Part shown: in pieces, positions 12,461-25,989 of the stretch
Numbering within the stretch: position 1 is the stretch's first letter
Layout of the letters: each line of letters starts with the position of its first letter
Translations under genes and position numbers: made by a program
Source: Anodontia alba
Lineage: Eukaryota > Mollusca > Bivalvia > Lucinida > Lucinidae
Reading direction: 5' to 3'
Assembly: GCA_964016985.1 (NCBI GenBank)
Contig: OZ024831.1
Span: 81,508,263 to 81,572,262, forward strand
DNA: 64,000 bases
The notes under the pieces: generated by a model
Databases searched by the model: none
Seen by the model: only the letters and a program-made list of their open reading frames with translations
What the model was told of the DNA's origin: nothing

Positions 12461-13340
12461 ATTTACACGGAAGAAGTAAATTTGCAAACTTTTGTCATGA
12501 TTCAATGCAAAACAATTTGTCGTAACTACCTATGCACAAAAAGTTTTATTCCAGTCATTGCTTTTTCAAAAATCAAATATTTTCACTTTATGCAGAAATC
12601 TGTAGGGTAGGTAACTTGGAGGCAGATTTTCAACAAGTTCTGCTCGTTCAATTTTTCTGAAATTTTTACAATATTGTTGTGAAACATGAATGATTTAAAT
12701 TCAACCAAGAAAAATAAAAAAAATATTTTCTTAAACAAAAATTCCAAAAAATCACTTTACTATAGAAATTGCATTGGCAATTTTTGGCCATAGATTTAGT
12801 TTTAGGCTAAATATTTTTTAACAAAACACAGAAACAGAAAAGACAAATGGTTTCTGATAAGATGGTTGGCTAGAAACTGCCCCTGATGGTTAATCAGAAC
12901 AAAATATTATCATTTAAGATAATACGCTAACCAAAACAACGTCTTTCCAAGTGATGTCCAAAGGACAGTTCAACCATCCGTAGGTGCATATAACAATTAA
13001 ATTATGAAGACTCTTTTTGGACCTAGCTGAGAATTCTGAATAAACTTTTTATTTGAAGGAAAGAAAAATTGGACAGAAAGTGGGAGTAATAAGCATTCTT
13101 TGAGGATTTGAAACTCTCCGTAGCTCGTCGGAAGAACGCAAAGTACATCACTCTTCATACAGCTTGTGATACATTGTTTCTATTTCACCCTGAACTCAGT
13201 ATATTGGCTTCCAAACGCTCGGTTAACACGGTTTAAAATCACCCGCGTTTGTTTCCGCCATCTTTGTTTACTGCCAATGTCAAGGTCGAACGAAGCTACT
13301 ACCTGTCTCTATATTTAGAGACATTTGAGAACCAGTCTAA
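12460..13340. other. Gene-free AT-rich stretch
   Basis: No gene, RNA or clear repeat is supportable. Composition is uniform AT-rich host DNA. Confidence 0.5.
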
Positions 13341-13349
13341 CAACAATGT

Positions 13350-13870
13350 ATGCCTGTTAGTAGGTATATATTAGCGCACCATGATATATTACCCTGCTGC
13401 AATGTATGATTAGCATACAACAATGTACGGCTATCAGCAGGCAAATATAAGCAAACGATAAAGATTGCATTGCTGCAATTTATGATAAGCATTTAGAAAC
13501 TTATGGATAGCAGCAGGGAAAAATAAGCACACAATGAAACATTACCTTGCTGCAGTATACGATTAATATAGAATAACATACGGCTGTCATCATAGAATTA
13601 TTAACACACGATAAAAGATTACCTTGAGACAGCATATAAACAGCTTATAACAACATTTTGATTACACCAGGAAAATATAAGCGCGCTGCAAAAAATTAAA
13701 GATTAACTCGCTCAGTACATGATTAGCATACAACAGCGTGTGGCTATCAAAATGGAAATATAGGCGCATGATAAACGATTAGCTTGCTGCAGCTTATGAT
13801 AAGCATACAACAGCGCATGGCTATCAGCAGGAAAATATACTCAAAGGCAATAAAGCGTATACAGTTTTGA
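13350..13870. repeat. Tandem array, ~78-bp unit (copy A)
   Basis: About seven diverged units share 'ACCTTGCTGCAGT', 'ATGATTAGCATACAACA' and 'GGCTATCAGCAGG' followed by AAATATAAGC. The array is interrupted and then reappears at 14765-15070. Confidence 0.8.
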
Positions 13871-14765
13871 GTTTTGAGTATCGGCTCGTGTTACACTTTT
13901 TTCGTTAAAATGTTTTCATGGTCATTTTTGTCATACATCTGTTTTTGAAAATCACAAAGGTATTTCTTTCACTTTCATGAATTATGGAGTCATGAGCCTT
14001 TAATAAAAACATCATTTTCAGTAATAACTCACTATGTATAAAACAAATGTCATTTTACTTTTCATAAATATCTGGCACAAATGTCTGTGAGTAAAACCAC
14101 AACGTTATTTAATTCAAAAGTCCATCAAATGATGTAAAGCTGAATTTGAATTTCTTCCCGTCTCAAATTATCTCCCGTTCAATGAAAAATATAGGGAATT
14201 TTAAGAGTCTATATCTGAAGTTGAGTTAATCGTTTTCACTTGAATTTTTCGTAAAAGAGTTCCTTTGCTTAGCTTTCTTGTACCACATACAGATGAAATC
14301 TCCTAAAACCGTTTATTTAACAGAACAATGTCAATTAATGTTCCATATAAATTCAGTGCATTCCGTCTGAAGATGGAAGAAAATGTAAAAAAAACCCCAA
14401 AAAAAACAAAAAACCATCAAGTCCTTGGTATTTGACAATGTTCTATGTTACGTATTTGACGTTGAAACATGTCCTACAGCATTTTTATCTTTGTATCGAC
14501 TCAATGCAATACAAATGCATATATGTAAGTTTCTTTTTCCACAATGCACTTTTAAAGGGACGGTACTCATACACAAATGTTGATTAAGATCCCCTTAGTA
14601 GTTTCCGTAAATGTCATGTCATTGCTCTTTGATAGAATTTCCTGGAAATTATTGCAGATTATGCAAAGAAAAAAAGTTCTTAACTATGATATCAACAATT
14701 TATGTACATACGTAAAAATCCGGCGACAAATAAAAATAAAGTTACCTATTTACTTATTTTTACCT
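13870..14765. other. Gene-free stretch between two arms of a 78-bp repeat array
   Basis: AT-rich DNA that interrupts the ~78-bp array. It might be an insertion into the array, but no terminal repeats or target duplication were recognised. No gene is supportable. Confidence 0.45.
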
Positions 14766-15070
14766 CTCAGTGTATTAGCACATAATGAATGTTTACCTTG
14801 CTGCAGTACACGATTAGCATACAATAACGTATGACTTGCAACAGGGACATATTTGCACACGTTGAAAGATTATCTCGCTGCAGTAGATGATTAGAATACA
14901 ACAATGTAGGCTATCAAAATGAAAATATATTCACACTATAAAAGATTACCTTGCTGCAGTTCATGATTAGCATGCAATAACGTATGCCTTGCAACAGGTA
15001 CATGTAAGCACACAATAAAACATTACATTGCTGCAGTTTATGACAAGCATACGACAACCTTCCAAACAGT
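14765..15070. repeat. Tandem array, ~78-bp unit (copy B)
   Basis: About four units of the family at 13350-13870, with the same CTTGCTGCAGT and GATTAGCATACAA blocks. Orientation is the same in both blocks. Confidence 0.8.
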
Positions 15071-15254
15071 TAATACCAAGGTATAAACTTTCAGTAAATA
15101 TGGTATTTTCAGGTATGTAATGGTGGTTCTTTGCAAACTTTTACTAATATATGTTTAAGTATTACAGTTGATATTTTTTTATATGTATCACATCCTTGAA
15201 AAACCTATAATTGTTAAGATTATTTACTAAACCAATAAAACCGTAATTATTATG

Positions 15255-15257
<3 letters not shown>

Positions 15258-15290
<33 letters not shown>

Positions 15291-15360
15291 TGTTTTTTTT
15301 AGCAAGTTATATTTTATTTTATTTTATTTTATTTTTATTTTTTATTTTTTATTTTTTTTA
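15258..15360. repeat. Poly-T and (TTTTA)n simple repeat
   Basis: About 32 T followed by further T runs and several TTTTA units. Low-complexity DNA. Confidence 0.95.
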
Positions 15361-15490
15361 TGGTGTGTTTGTTCGATAGTTTATTACTAAACATCACGAA
15401 AACACGCCTATATAATTTTGACCCCCTTAAACCCCACTTTTATATAGTAAAACTGAGGTTTACAGGGGTATACATTATTTTTCTTATTTT

Positions 15491-15569
15491 GCTAAAATAC
15501 ATAGATTGTGGGTACTCGTTAGAACCGCCGAGGCGGTTCTAACGAGTACCCACAATCTATGTTTTTAGC
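15491..15569. repeat. Near-perfect 38-bp-arm hairpin (foldback element core)
   Basis: The arms GCTAAAA..CATAGATTGTGGGTACTCG and their complement pair almost perfectly around a CCGAGG centre, with one extra base in the left arm. Related, more decayed sequences with 'GTGGGTACTCATTAG' occur near 28090, 29670, 32085 and 49900. This is a foldback/MITE family core. Confidence 0.85.
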
Positions 15570-17480
15570 AGAAGTACGAAAAATAAAAGATTTTTATCTG
15601 AAAATTTTCCTGTTTTAGGTTGTAAAATATTCTATATTGGAATAGGTGTGTTTTCGTAATGAAGTTTCATTTACTTGGTATTGTTTATTTTCTATTAAAT
15701 TCCAAGTTAGCACGAATTGCCATGGAAAGAATGATTCTAGATAAGACAATATGGACTAATGCTTTCTATAATTCTTAAACAGTATTGAGCCTTAAATACC
15801 TCTAATACAGACAGGACTGAAGATCAGATACCATTTTGCTGGATTTGATGGATGGGGCTGGGGCTTGACAGCTAAAAGTGTTTCAAGCCCCTTAAAATAA
15901 TCCATTGAACAAAGGGGTGAAGATGGCAAGCCTTTTTGAAGACAGCTTTAACATGTTAATTTATTACATGTACTGGTGACAGGATATCTTGTTTCACGCG
16001 CAGTTGTTGAAAATGTGAAAAGCTACCGGACAGACAGACGGATGGACATTCGAACGAAATGATGGTAAGGTGATTTTCAGTACGCACAACTGATGGTTAT
16101 GTACCCTTTCTTTTATGTGACCCGTCACATAAAAAAACAAAAATGTGTCACATAACACTCACTAAGAATAAATCTACCCAGATGAGAGTTGTGTGGCTGT
16201 AGTCAAATAAACATATGGACATCAGTCACATAACACCCATTTTGTTAGCCCGGACGGACGACGGACAACAGGCGATAGCATAAGTTGACCATGAGCTCGC
16301 TCCAGGTAAGCTAATTATAAACGCGTTTTATGGAAATTCCTTGAAGGTATCTTTAATCGCAGGTGCAGAGTTTGTGTCTGTTATGAGTTCTTACACTCCA
16401 AGGATCCCACCACCTGCACTGAAGTATTTAAATAAAACAAAAGCATGTATTTGATCAAACAATGATTTACCCGGTTTATTGTCATCAGAACAATAATTAA
16501 AGTATAATACGTCAGTTTGTATGGCTATTGTAGCTAAATGTTAAAATGATTCGTTTTAAATTCAATCTGTCAATTCAAAATTAGAATAAAGCATTTTGTT
16601 CTCTAAAATTATCACAATAGACAATATGTTTTGTTATTTTCAATTGATGAATAAATTAAAAGACGTATTCTGTCTTTTGTTGACTAACAACAACAAGAGA
16701 GAGAGAGAGAGAGACAGAGACTGGGTTTGGTCAAATAATAAAAAAAAGTGGGTTGGGGATTTTGTCCACCTACATAGGAGGGTTTTGGGATTATTTTGTT
16801 CACCTTTACAAACAGGAGGGATTTGTGGTTATTTTGTCTACCTTTACAAACGGGAGGGATTTTGTCCGGAGGGGATTTTGTCCGAGAGGAGGAGGGAGAA
16901 TTATGTCCGTGATTCAGTAAATTTGTCGCAGTTTGAAGGGTTATAAAGTCTTGTGCATGAATGGGTTGTGAACTTCAAAAGAATAATCAGCCTAATTCGC
17001 CTTTTATGTTTTATTCATTTAAAGTGTTTATTGATAAGAAGTTTAATTTTCCTAATTGATTTTTTTTTTGTCTTTTATACACCGCCTTACATACACACTC
17101 CGCAGTACGAAAGTGTATCAATTACACAATAATTATGATTATTAATTTTAAAGATCAGGATTCATGTTCATCTATTTTATGATATCGAATTATACCAAAA
17201 TAATAATGAAACTGTCATTTTACCAGAACATATACATCGTATGCATGTATCGATCTAGTTCCGCACGGCTAGCCTAACCTGTGTGGCTTGGCTTAGAAGA
17301 AGACCGGTTCCGGACGGCGCGGCACTGAGTCTAGGCGTCCGGTTCAGGACAGCTAACCACTGCCTAAGAAGATGATATTGCATGACTCCGCAGGAAAGGC
17401 CTACCGACGAGTGCACTATAATCATCCTCTCTGACCGTCCATCCGTCCGTGGTCAGTTAGCCAAAAAACGTCGTCGCGCT
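15570..17480. other. Gene-free host DNA with simple repeats
   Basis: Contains a (GA)n tract near 16696-16720, GTCACATAA-type inverted blocks near 16110-16160, and short GGAGGGATTTTGTCC tandem motifs at about 16770-16880. No gene is supportable. Confidence 0.4.
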
Positions 17481-17488
17481 TAAATCGC

Positions 17489-17490
<2 letters not shown>

Positions 17491-17567
<77 letters not shown>
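17491..17567. repeat. (TA)n microsatellite, ~77 bp
   Basis: Pure alternating TA. Confidence 0.98.
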
Positions 17568-17570
<3 letters not shown>

Positions 17571-17579
17571 TTTGGCATA

Positions 17580-19260
17580 CTGATAGATATCTTTAATCAT
17601 TATTGCATGCAAGAGAGACAAGTCTTACTGTCTTCGTTATGTAATTAACTTATCACCCCTGAAGCCGAAATCTTGTGCAGGCCGTAACTCTCATACTGTT
17701 TGAAGTAATTTGATAATATTTGATAGAGACATGTATCAGGTCAAGTTAAATTGTTGTATACAATAAAGACAACCATTGCTTTTTTTCAAGTTATCTCCCT
17801 TGTATGATTTTTTAAGCCAATTCTATTGCACTTTATAACTTCTTAATGGTTTGAAATTATTTGATGATATTTAGTAGAGCCTTAGATAAGGACCAGATGG
17901 GGTGTCGCGGGTAAGACAACCGTCACTTTCCTCGTTATGCACTTACGAGCGTATTTCTCCTGAAACCGAAATATTGTGCAGGTCATGAATCCCATACTGT
18001 TTGAGTTAATTTGATAATATTTAATGGGAACATATACCGGGTCAAGTAAAAGTGTCACGTTAAAGAATGATAAGTCTTGTTTTATTCTTTATCTGGTTAT
18101 CTCCCCTGAACAGATTTCCAAGCCAATTTCATTTGCACTTCACAATTTATTTTTTTATCTCCCTGAACTAATTTTTTAGCCAAATTCTTGTTCACCCCAT
18201 TACTTCTTAACGGTTTAAAATATTTTTTTAATAATTTAGTAGGGACAAATCAGATCAATTAGGAATGTCGCATGCTGGAAGGAAAACTCTTGCTTTGTTG
18301 TTTTTTAGTTATCCCCAATGAATGAATTTCTTAGCCAAATTATTCTGCACTCCATTACTTCTTTTTTGTATTCGGCAGATGCATAGATTAGGACCAGTAG
18401 GCATGCTACGTGCAAGAGAGACAACTCTCACTTTTTATTATGTACGTGTATCCCATGAAGCAGAAATCTTGGGCAGGCCATAACTCCCATTCTGTTTGAG
18501 ATAATTTTAAATTTGCTGTGAACATATATCAGGTCAAGCAGAAGTGTCACATTCAAGCAGGACAACTTTTGCTTTGTTTATTTTTGTCTTATGCATAACT
18601 TCTTAATGGTTTGAAATAATTTCATAATATTTGGTAGTCATAGATAAGGACAAGGAGGCATGTCGCATGTCAGAGAGAGAACTCTCACTTTTGTTATTTG
18701 CCTAGCTCCCCTTAAGCCGAAATCTATTGCTCCCATGCTGTTTAAGATGATTTAATGATATTTGGGTCGGACATATACCAGATCAGGTGGGAGTGTTACA
18801 TGCAAGAAAGACAACTCTTGCTTTATTCTTTTTCAGTAAGCGCCCGAAGATGAATAAATTTCTAAGCCAAATTAACTTCTAAATGGTTTGAAATATTTTG
18901 ATAACATTTGGTAAATAGGCGAAGAATAAGGACCAGTAGGTGCGTTGTGTGCCAGCTGAACAGTTTTCGCTGTGGTTGTTTTCTATTTACCTCCCCTGAA
19001 TGAATTTCTACGCCAAATTATTCTCTGTGCCATAACTTCTTAATGGTTTGAAATATTTTGATAATATTTGGTAGAGACATAGATAAGGACCAGTATAGGC
19101 ATATCTTATGCAAGAGTATTCTCACTTTCTCCATTATGTACTTATTTCCCCTGATGCCGAAATTTTATGCAGGCCATAACTCCCAAACTGTTTGAGATAA
19201 TATAAGTATTTTTGATAGGGACCTATGTCAGGTCAATCAGCAGAGTGGATTGCCTTAACA
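17580..19260. repeat. Diverged tandem array, ~300-bp unit
   Basis: The blocks 'CCGAAATCTTGTGCAGGCC', 'ATACTGTTTGA', 'TTTGATAATATTTG' and 'GGACCAGTAGGCATG' recur about five times at irregular spacing of 250-500 bp. The array is old and has lost segments. No coding potential. Confidence 0.7.
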
Positions 19261-19642
19261 ACTTTTGCTCTGTTCATTTTTACTACAATAAACATACAGC
19301 AGTACACCTGTTATTGTTTCGCTTATTATTTTGGTTACATTTCATACTCTCACTGCATCTTTTAACTTTGCGCTGTTTAAATATTTTCATGATATCTAAT
19401 TGAAATATACAACAAATTTAGAAGTGGGTGTTCGGTTGGATGTTTTGCCATCTCTTCTGATGGCTATTTTGTACTACATTTTATGGGAAAAACATAGGAC
19501 ACACATTACCAGATTTTGTATCGTAATGTTGAACTGTCATAAACTGAACATCGCTTTTAATTACACAGTCCATCCATAGTTCCTGACAAGGGCTTAATCA
19601 TATGAAATGACAACAGAAAAGAGAAACATCGGAAAAAAATCA

Positions 19643-20003
19643 AGCAAAGACACGCTACAAAAGAAATACTGCCGTAGGAGAATTATTGGGGATGGTGGTT
19701 TAAATCTGTTTTTATAGGCACAAGACCTCGCCCTGAACCCCGTTACAAGTTCAGCTACGTTTGATTATTCAGTCCCTAACACATTACTTAAATAACATTG
19801 AAAAACATATAGCATCAAGGCTGATACCTGAGCTACCTGAGATATAACGAAAGTCACAGGAGCGTAACGTTTGTTCTATGCTCATTTATCCTAGACTGTT
19901 GTTTTGATAGTTATGTCCTCCGTAAAATTAATTAAGTTTTCTAATACGCAAAGATAGCAAAGACACGCTACAAAAGAAATACTGCCGTAGGAGAATTATT
20001 GGT
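19643..20003. repeat. 46-bp direct repeat beside the LTR
   Basis: The sequence starting GCAAAGACACGCTACAAAAG and ending GGAGAATTATTGG occurs at 19643-19690 and again at 19958-20003. The second copy abuts the outer end of the Gypsy 3' LTR. It could be a small tandem duplication of flanking DNA. Confidence 0.8.
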
Positions 20004-20005
20004 GG

Positions 20006-20920
20006 TGTTGTCCAATGATTAAGCAAATGATTATAGCAAAAACAAATAAATCAGCGGAATCACTTAACTATTAAAACGTCATACATGCAAACAAATTATT
20101 AACTATAGGCCAATAAGTCACGATGGCTTTGTCTCCGAACGTTTGTTCTGAGATCTTTATGGTCCGAGACCCAAGTGGTTTCACAAAAAAAAAAAAAAAT
20201 AAATAAATAAATGCGCTGCGACCCAGGTATCTTATTACAGAATAGCACTTGCCTCTACGACGTCACTCCATCTATAGAGGTTTTCCTATGACGGCATTTC
20301 ATCAGGAAATAGCGTATTCTGCAATGTTGTCTTAAAGTCCCAATATTTATATTCTTGATTTCTTCCGATGTGCACACTTCGACTGCAACTAACTAACTGA
20401 CGCTCTTCAGTTCCAGTTTTTCAGTTTTTAGATCTTTAACGCTACCAGGCAACTGAGTCACATAGAGGCAGCGCCACTGACGCTCTTCTACAGACAGAAG
20501 CCTTTATATACCAGTAACTACGTCAGCAATCCCAAGATGCATTATAATTTCCGTGACTTTCCGAATGCTGCCGTAAACTAACGATAAGACTCGGCATGCA
20601 ATGTAATGGAAACAGCAAGAGCGCTACTTTTAATGAGCGTCTATCTAACTGACACCCGATGGTTAATAATATTTCCTTGATTCTACGTGTGGGGTCATAG
20701 AACATGAAATGCCCGTAATCTTTAAGGGACAAAGCAATTATTTCAACAATAAATATTGTAAGATTGTACCTATATGTTAAATAAAACGTAAATAAATCAA
20801 AACACTCCAACCAGACGACAATTTTAGCTTGGTACGGTACTTTACCCAAATATTATCATAAATGACCATACCGCCGGGTAGTTTGGAAATGAACAGAACA
20901 GAATATTTGTACTTGTTACA
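20006..20920 (-). repeat. Ty3/Gypsy 3' LTR
   Basis: This aligns almost end to end with 56687-57516, the 5' LTR of the same element. In sense (minus) orientation it begins TGTAACAAG and ends ACAACA, giving TG...CA ends. It contains about 75 bp (roughly 20410-20486) absent from the 5' LTR, bounded by short GACGCTCTT repeats. A purine-rich tract (GACCCGGAGGCGTGGG in sense) just upstream, at about 20922-20945, is a plausible polypurine tract. No matching target-site duplication could be found at the outer ends of the two LTRs. Confidence 0.85.
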
Positions 20921-21325
20921 TTACCCACGCCTCCGGGTCCATGCGTTCTCGCATGATACTAGATAATTATAAACGCAAGCCCAATAAAAAAAATGAAGAA
21001 ACTTTTAATATTTCCCTGAAACAATCAATATCTTCCAATTTGGTCTCAAAAAAAGTGTTCTGAAGAGCTACTTTGCTGACTTAGAAGATAAAAAGTAAAT
21101 ATTTGTCCTAACCTACTTTTAAAGCTGTCTTCAAGTCATCTTCTAATACTAATAACTGTGCTATCTTTCTTGTAATTACTCAACTGCGTATTTTATTTAA
21201 ATGAAATCCTGCCTCCATCTTTCGATAGCACTCTCTTACAATTAATATTTTCCGGTTTTATAATAGCATCTTTGGGTAGAAAAATACCCAAGTTGAGAAC
21301 TGGTTCTTCTCTGTCATCCCCAGAC

Positions 21326-23442
21326 TTAAGTATTCTTTTCTTTCAGTATGTCAAACATGGCATGAACTTTGTCGTCGTTATCGTAAATGAATATTTCCTG
21401 AGAAACACTTTTATCTTTCTTTACAACAACAGATAATTCTGCTTTCTTAAATTCTGAAGTAGTTTCAGCCTCAGTAATATGTTCAATCACACTATCTGTT
21501 TGAACATTTTCAAATAAACGTAAAATGCCTTTGGAAACAAAGAATACACTACAGATAAGAAAATGGGAGTCTCTGTTTTACTGAGGTTTAATTCTTTCTC
21601 CTTAGACACATATTTTTCCGCTCTCTCAAAACTTGTCTTTCTTGCTTTACTCTCAGCATAAGACTCCGTTGCTGTCTTCACTTTTTTTGGTGCAAACACG
21701 GGCAAAGGTTTTGTAGTCTTTCTGATAACTCTTCTTATTGTGAGATCTTTTTTATCACTTGTTATGCCCTCTTCCAGTTGAATATCAGGATCTTTATCCC
21801 AAACTTCAGGTTCCGAATTACTTTCTAAATTGGATGCAGTTTCTAACTGTTTAACCTGCTTGGGTTCACTGTCACTTTTATTCTGGACAAAAGGGTCGAA
21901 AGCATTTTGCCTTTTCTGATGTTTAATTATGTAAATCTGTTTCCTGAACGTTACACCACATTTTTCACATTCCAGTCGGTTAACAACAGTCGACAACATG
22001 TTTTGCAAAGTCTTCTTTCACGATTTATTATTTGCACACAGGACACAAAGCGTGTTTCCTTGGGGCTGTTTTGGTCTGCGGCATCATTGACCTGCAAGTA
22101 TACATAAAATAATCTTTAGTCCAAGTTGGTTTCCTTCTTACTTGCTTACCATCACTTACTTCATCAGGCGCAGAAGCATTTTCCTCAAGTACATTATCAG
22201 TATCGAGATATGTTTCGGACTCGTGTTCATTCGAGTATTGGTGTACGTCTTCCCCTGGGAGTAACTGACTATTAGCTTTTCTCATCCTATCACAGTGTAT
22301 TACCTGAATGGCTCCTAATCTTCCGCAATTGACCTTATATAAAACATCAGATAATCTCTCACTTGAAAAGGGGCTCTCCAAAAGCATGATGAGTGATCAG
22401 CCTTTCTAACGGGGAAATAAACATAAACGCTGTCTCCAGCTTCAAACCTTTCATACGATACTCTTCTGTCATGATACTTCTTTTGTCTTTTCACAAACTC
22501 ACCTGTATACTCTCGTACCAGTGTGTGCGCAGATTCTAGCCTTTCCCTTATTTTCCATACCCACTGATTTACTGGTATTGATTTTAGACTTTGGGGCATT
22601 TCAAACATGCTATCTAGGGAAGTAGAAGTGTCTCACCCTAGCATAAGCATATTAGGCGTAAGTCCGGTGGTTCATATTCTGTGGATCTATAAGCCATCAT
22701 CACATACGGTAACGGCTCGTCCCCATCTCTGATTTCCATTCACAAACGCTCTTAGCATGGTTGCTAATGTTCGGCTAAACCGTTCTACCATCCCTTCGGA
22801 CAGGGTGGTATGGCGTTCATGTTTTTTTCTGTTTGCAACAGTTTGCAGAGTTCAGTAAACAAATTGCTTTCAAACTGTGAACCTTGGTCGGAATGAATCT
22901 TTGCTGGAATTCCAAATTTTGAAATCACATCATTTACTAGAATCCTCGCTATCGTGACTGTTTCCATGTTGTGCATACCAAAACACTCTGTCCATTTGGT
23001 GAAATAATCTGCTACAACAATGATGTATTTATTGCCATTTTCTGTTTCCGGTAGCTCTCCCAAAATATCTGTTGCCAATCTTTCCATTGGAAAACCGCTT
23101 CGGACAAGCTGCATTGGAGCTACCTTAGACTTTGTAGGATCTTTGATTTTGTTGCACTTCTCTCAACCATTTACATAATCCCTTACATCATTCTGGAGTC
23201 CTGGCCAGTAACATCTTTGTCTTATTTTTCCTAGACGTTTCGCTATTCCAAGATGACCTGAAGCCTTGATGTCATGGGCATATTTTAAAACTAGGCGTCT
23301 ATGTGTCATTGGTACAACTGCTTGCCAGTTTATTGTTTCTGTACCTAGCACTTCCCATTTTCTTACCAATAAATTATCTTTTAACTCCAGTCGGCTCCAC
23401 TGACTCCACAGTGACTTTAAGAAATAGCTGCTACTGGCTATC
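21326..23442 (-). pseudogene. Ty3/Gypsy pol 3' half: integrase plus C-terminal zinc-finger extension
   Basis: This is the integration module of a Gypsy retrotransposon. Reading from 23442 downward: a spacer, then the integrase zinc-binding domain (H..GHLGIAKRLGKIRQRCYWPG..), with its second cysteine region hit by a TGA at about 23161-23163. The catalytic core follows, with ATDILGELP (first Asp), HSDQGSQFES (second Asp) and GMVERF (Glu) near 22775-22795. After a frameshift near 22785 and stops to 22608 comes a chromodomain-like basic tail (KYHDRRVSYERFEAGDSVYV), then a long Ser/Glu/Lys-rich extension with a CxxC...H zinc finger (CEKCGVTFRKQIYIIKHQ). The last frame ends at a TAA complement at 21326-21328. 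At least four frame breaks make it non-functional. The 5' half is at 53464-56527. Confidence 0.85.
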
Positions 23443-23463
23443 ATTACGGAAACGGCTCCGTGT
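23440..23463. repeat. Left 24-bp terminal inverted repeat of the 30-kb block
   Basis: Exact reverse complement of 53441-53464. Homology stops on both sides. Beyond it (23464-23560) the fragments TACGGAA and TTCCG recur several times, which may be subterminal repeats. Confidence 0.9.
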
Positions 23464-23989
23464 TGTAGTTCCTAATGTAACCGGACTACTTTCAGTGAAT
23501 CGGGACTTTCCGTGAACCTACGGTTCAATACGGAAGATTCCGGACTAAAACGATCGATTTCTGTCTATCCCGGTACTTCTTTGTTGGTTAATCTATTGAT
23601 TATCGCGGAATACTTTTAATGTTAATTTAATACACTCGTAATTAATTCTTTATTTAATCCATCGACTCTTATGAGCGTATTTTTTTCTCATAATTACCAA
23701 ATGGGTTTTTCAAAGCTAAAGGGAAAAAACGTGTTCAAGTTTAATTGTGAGCGTTTAATTCGTACGTACCATTAACCGTACGTCTAGATCATTTACTCGG
23801 AATTACAGCTGAATTTCTTCGATTTTATATCTACTTCGTATTGGAACATAATTTTGAACGTTTTAACAATATATTATCAATTTGGGAGTTTGGTTCTGAC
23901 TGTGTGTTCGTGATAGAAGGCGAGAGAAGTCAAGAATCCTAGGTTTGTTACTAGCAATTACAGCTTTGAAACTGGGAGTGTGACTGAAA

Positions 23990-24420
23990 TGCTGGAAAAC
24001 TGAAATGGGAGTCTCTCAAGAAAGGAGGAGAGACAGTAGACCGATTCTTTTGTACAAAGGTCTAAAGTGTGCTGCCAGAATTCCAACAGATATCTTATTC
24101 CCCCAATTAGGCACAGCAGAAATCATCACTCATTGACTTTTCAAACCCCCGCTGCAAAAACTGAAATTTACAAGGGCCCATTTTTCCCTCAAACAATCAG
24201 AAATTGGAATGCCCTTCCAGATTTGATTATTGCCTCTGTTGAAGGCGCAGAGGTTGGTGTGACTAGGTTTACCTCTCTGGTGAGAGCTCGGACCTAATAA
24301 TGTGTATATTGGGTCCAAGGTGACAGGTAGGGACTAACTTCCCATATCACTGGTCCTGGTGAATGAATGTCATTAGACGTGTCACCAGTAAAAATTCTGA
24401 TTCTGAATCCTACGAGTAAA
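23990..24420 (+). pseudogene. LINE reverse transcriptase C-terminal remnant and 3' end
   Basis: The translation contains FFPQTIRNWNALPD, a motif at the C terminus of many non-LTR retrotransposon reverse transcriptases in marine invertebrates. Upstream, in shifted frames, are RRRDSR- and YKGLK-like remnants. After the stop comes a short 3' region (GTGACAGGTAGGGACTAAC...) ending ATTCTGATTCTGAAT, which looks like a LINE tail. This is a 5'-truncated dead copy about 430 bp long; the clade is not determined. Confidence 0.75.
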
Positions 24421-25985
24421 TATCTCTATACCCGAAAAAAAATGCTGTGATTTAATATCCATAAATATGAAGTTTGGTTCTACCATAAACAATATGTCCA
24501 AAAGATGCAAATAAAGTGGTTTACACTAGACGGTGCTGACCATGATCAGACTCCTGTAGGAGCAGTGGAGCAGCAGTCTGATCTATAACAGTCACGGTCT
24601 GATCTAGGCACTGATCGCTAAGGCCTGTCTGCCATAAAACAGAGGAAAACCACGAAACAATGAACATATTTCGTGTTTGTATAGGTGTTTAACGTCCTAG
24701 AAACTAGTGCCATGCATGCCGGGACAGCTGGTGAAAGGCTAGCCACCCTTTTCCTGGGCTTTAGTGTCCTTGTTCCCTAACTGGAGGATCACAATTTAAG
24801 AGCTATTTAGGGCCATCCTCCCGACAGCTGCCCTACTCGCATCAGCCGATTAGAAGAGAATGTCCATAGATTAATACATAACCTCTTTGAATCTTTTCCA
24901 CAAAAGGATGTTGCTGGACCATACAGAATCCACATCCTCCTGATCATGTTCAGTTAAACAGACATCTGACTGAGGCTGAGCTATGGACCAAGTCCATAAA
25001 GAATTGAACTCGATGTACTTTTGTTCTATAATACTTTTGTTGTATATTATTTATATATATTATTTATATATATATATATCATTTATATATATTATTTTGT
25101 TCTATATTTGGGTCCAAGAAAACCAACAAGCCAGGTCATATGATAATGGTACTTGTCGCATATGCAAACAAAGACTTCGGCTCAACTGCACAGCCTCGCC
25201 CAAGCCCTCACTATTCGCAAGCATGTAAATGTACTAGAGATCTTGGCGGAGTATTAGACCAGGAACCAGACATCTAGTCCCACTAGATGGATGTGCATGT
25301 GCATTTAAGAAATGGCAGCAGAGGACAAAAGGTACCATTAACTGCAGGGCTCAAATGAATCGCTCACTAAGAAAAGTTTAATAATAAAAACTGAGGAATA
25401 TTCAAGTTATTGTCAAAACAGACTGTGTGAAAACCCATGTGGATCATTTTGTCTCGTCTCCCAGAGAAAGGGAGAAAAAGATAGAAGAGACAATTGAGGA
25501 AATGAAAGAGAGATAGGGAAGAATGAGAACAAGAATGAAACAGAAGAAACAAAAAGAAATAATAATCAAAATAGATCAAATTTCGGTGAAGTTGTAGTCG
25601 CACCTGACTACCCCAAAACTAACATTAGGACTGGGGAACTATAACTAGCTTTGTTGATGGAAAGCATTCAGATTAATGATAGATGCACAGACCTTCATGG
25701 CTTAGTGGTGAATAGAGATGGTTTGTTATGATTTACATCCCCATCAACACATTTTAGGTCACTTTGGAGATGTTGCATCCAAAGTGTGGGGCTTTAACCC
25801 AACTATGAGATGAAATGAAATCCCCGAACCCTACAGTACCGACAAAGGTTTAACAATTTTACAGGTCATCGTTCGTTCTGGTCCCGGTCCACGGTCATTG
25901 CGGTTGATATAGCGGTACCGGTGGGTCCATTACAATAGCTTCATAATCATGACCGCGGTTCCATTCCATTCCTCATCGATATCGA
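24420..25985. other. Gene-free stretch with hairpin and simple repeats
   Basis: Contains a GATCAGACTCC.../...GTCTGATC inverted pair at about 24540-24590 (member of the scattered hairpin family), a TATATAT-rich patch at 25050-25100, and a purine-rich tract at 25455-25560. No gene is supportable. Confidence 0.45.
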
Positions 25986-25989
25986 GGTT

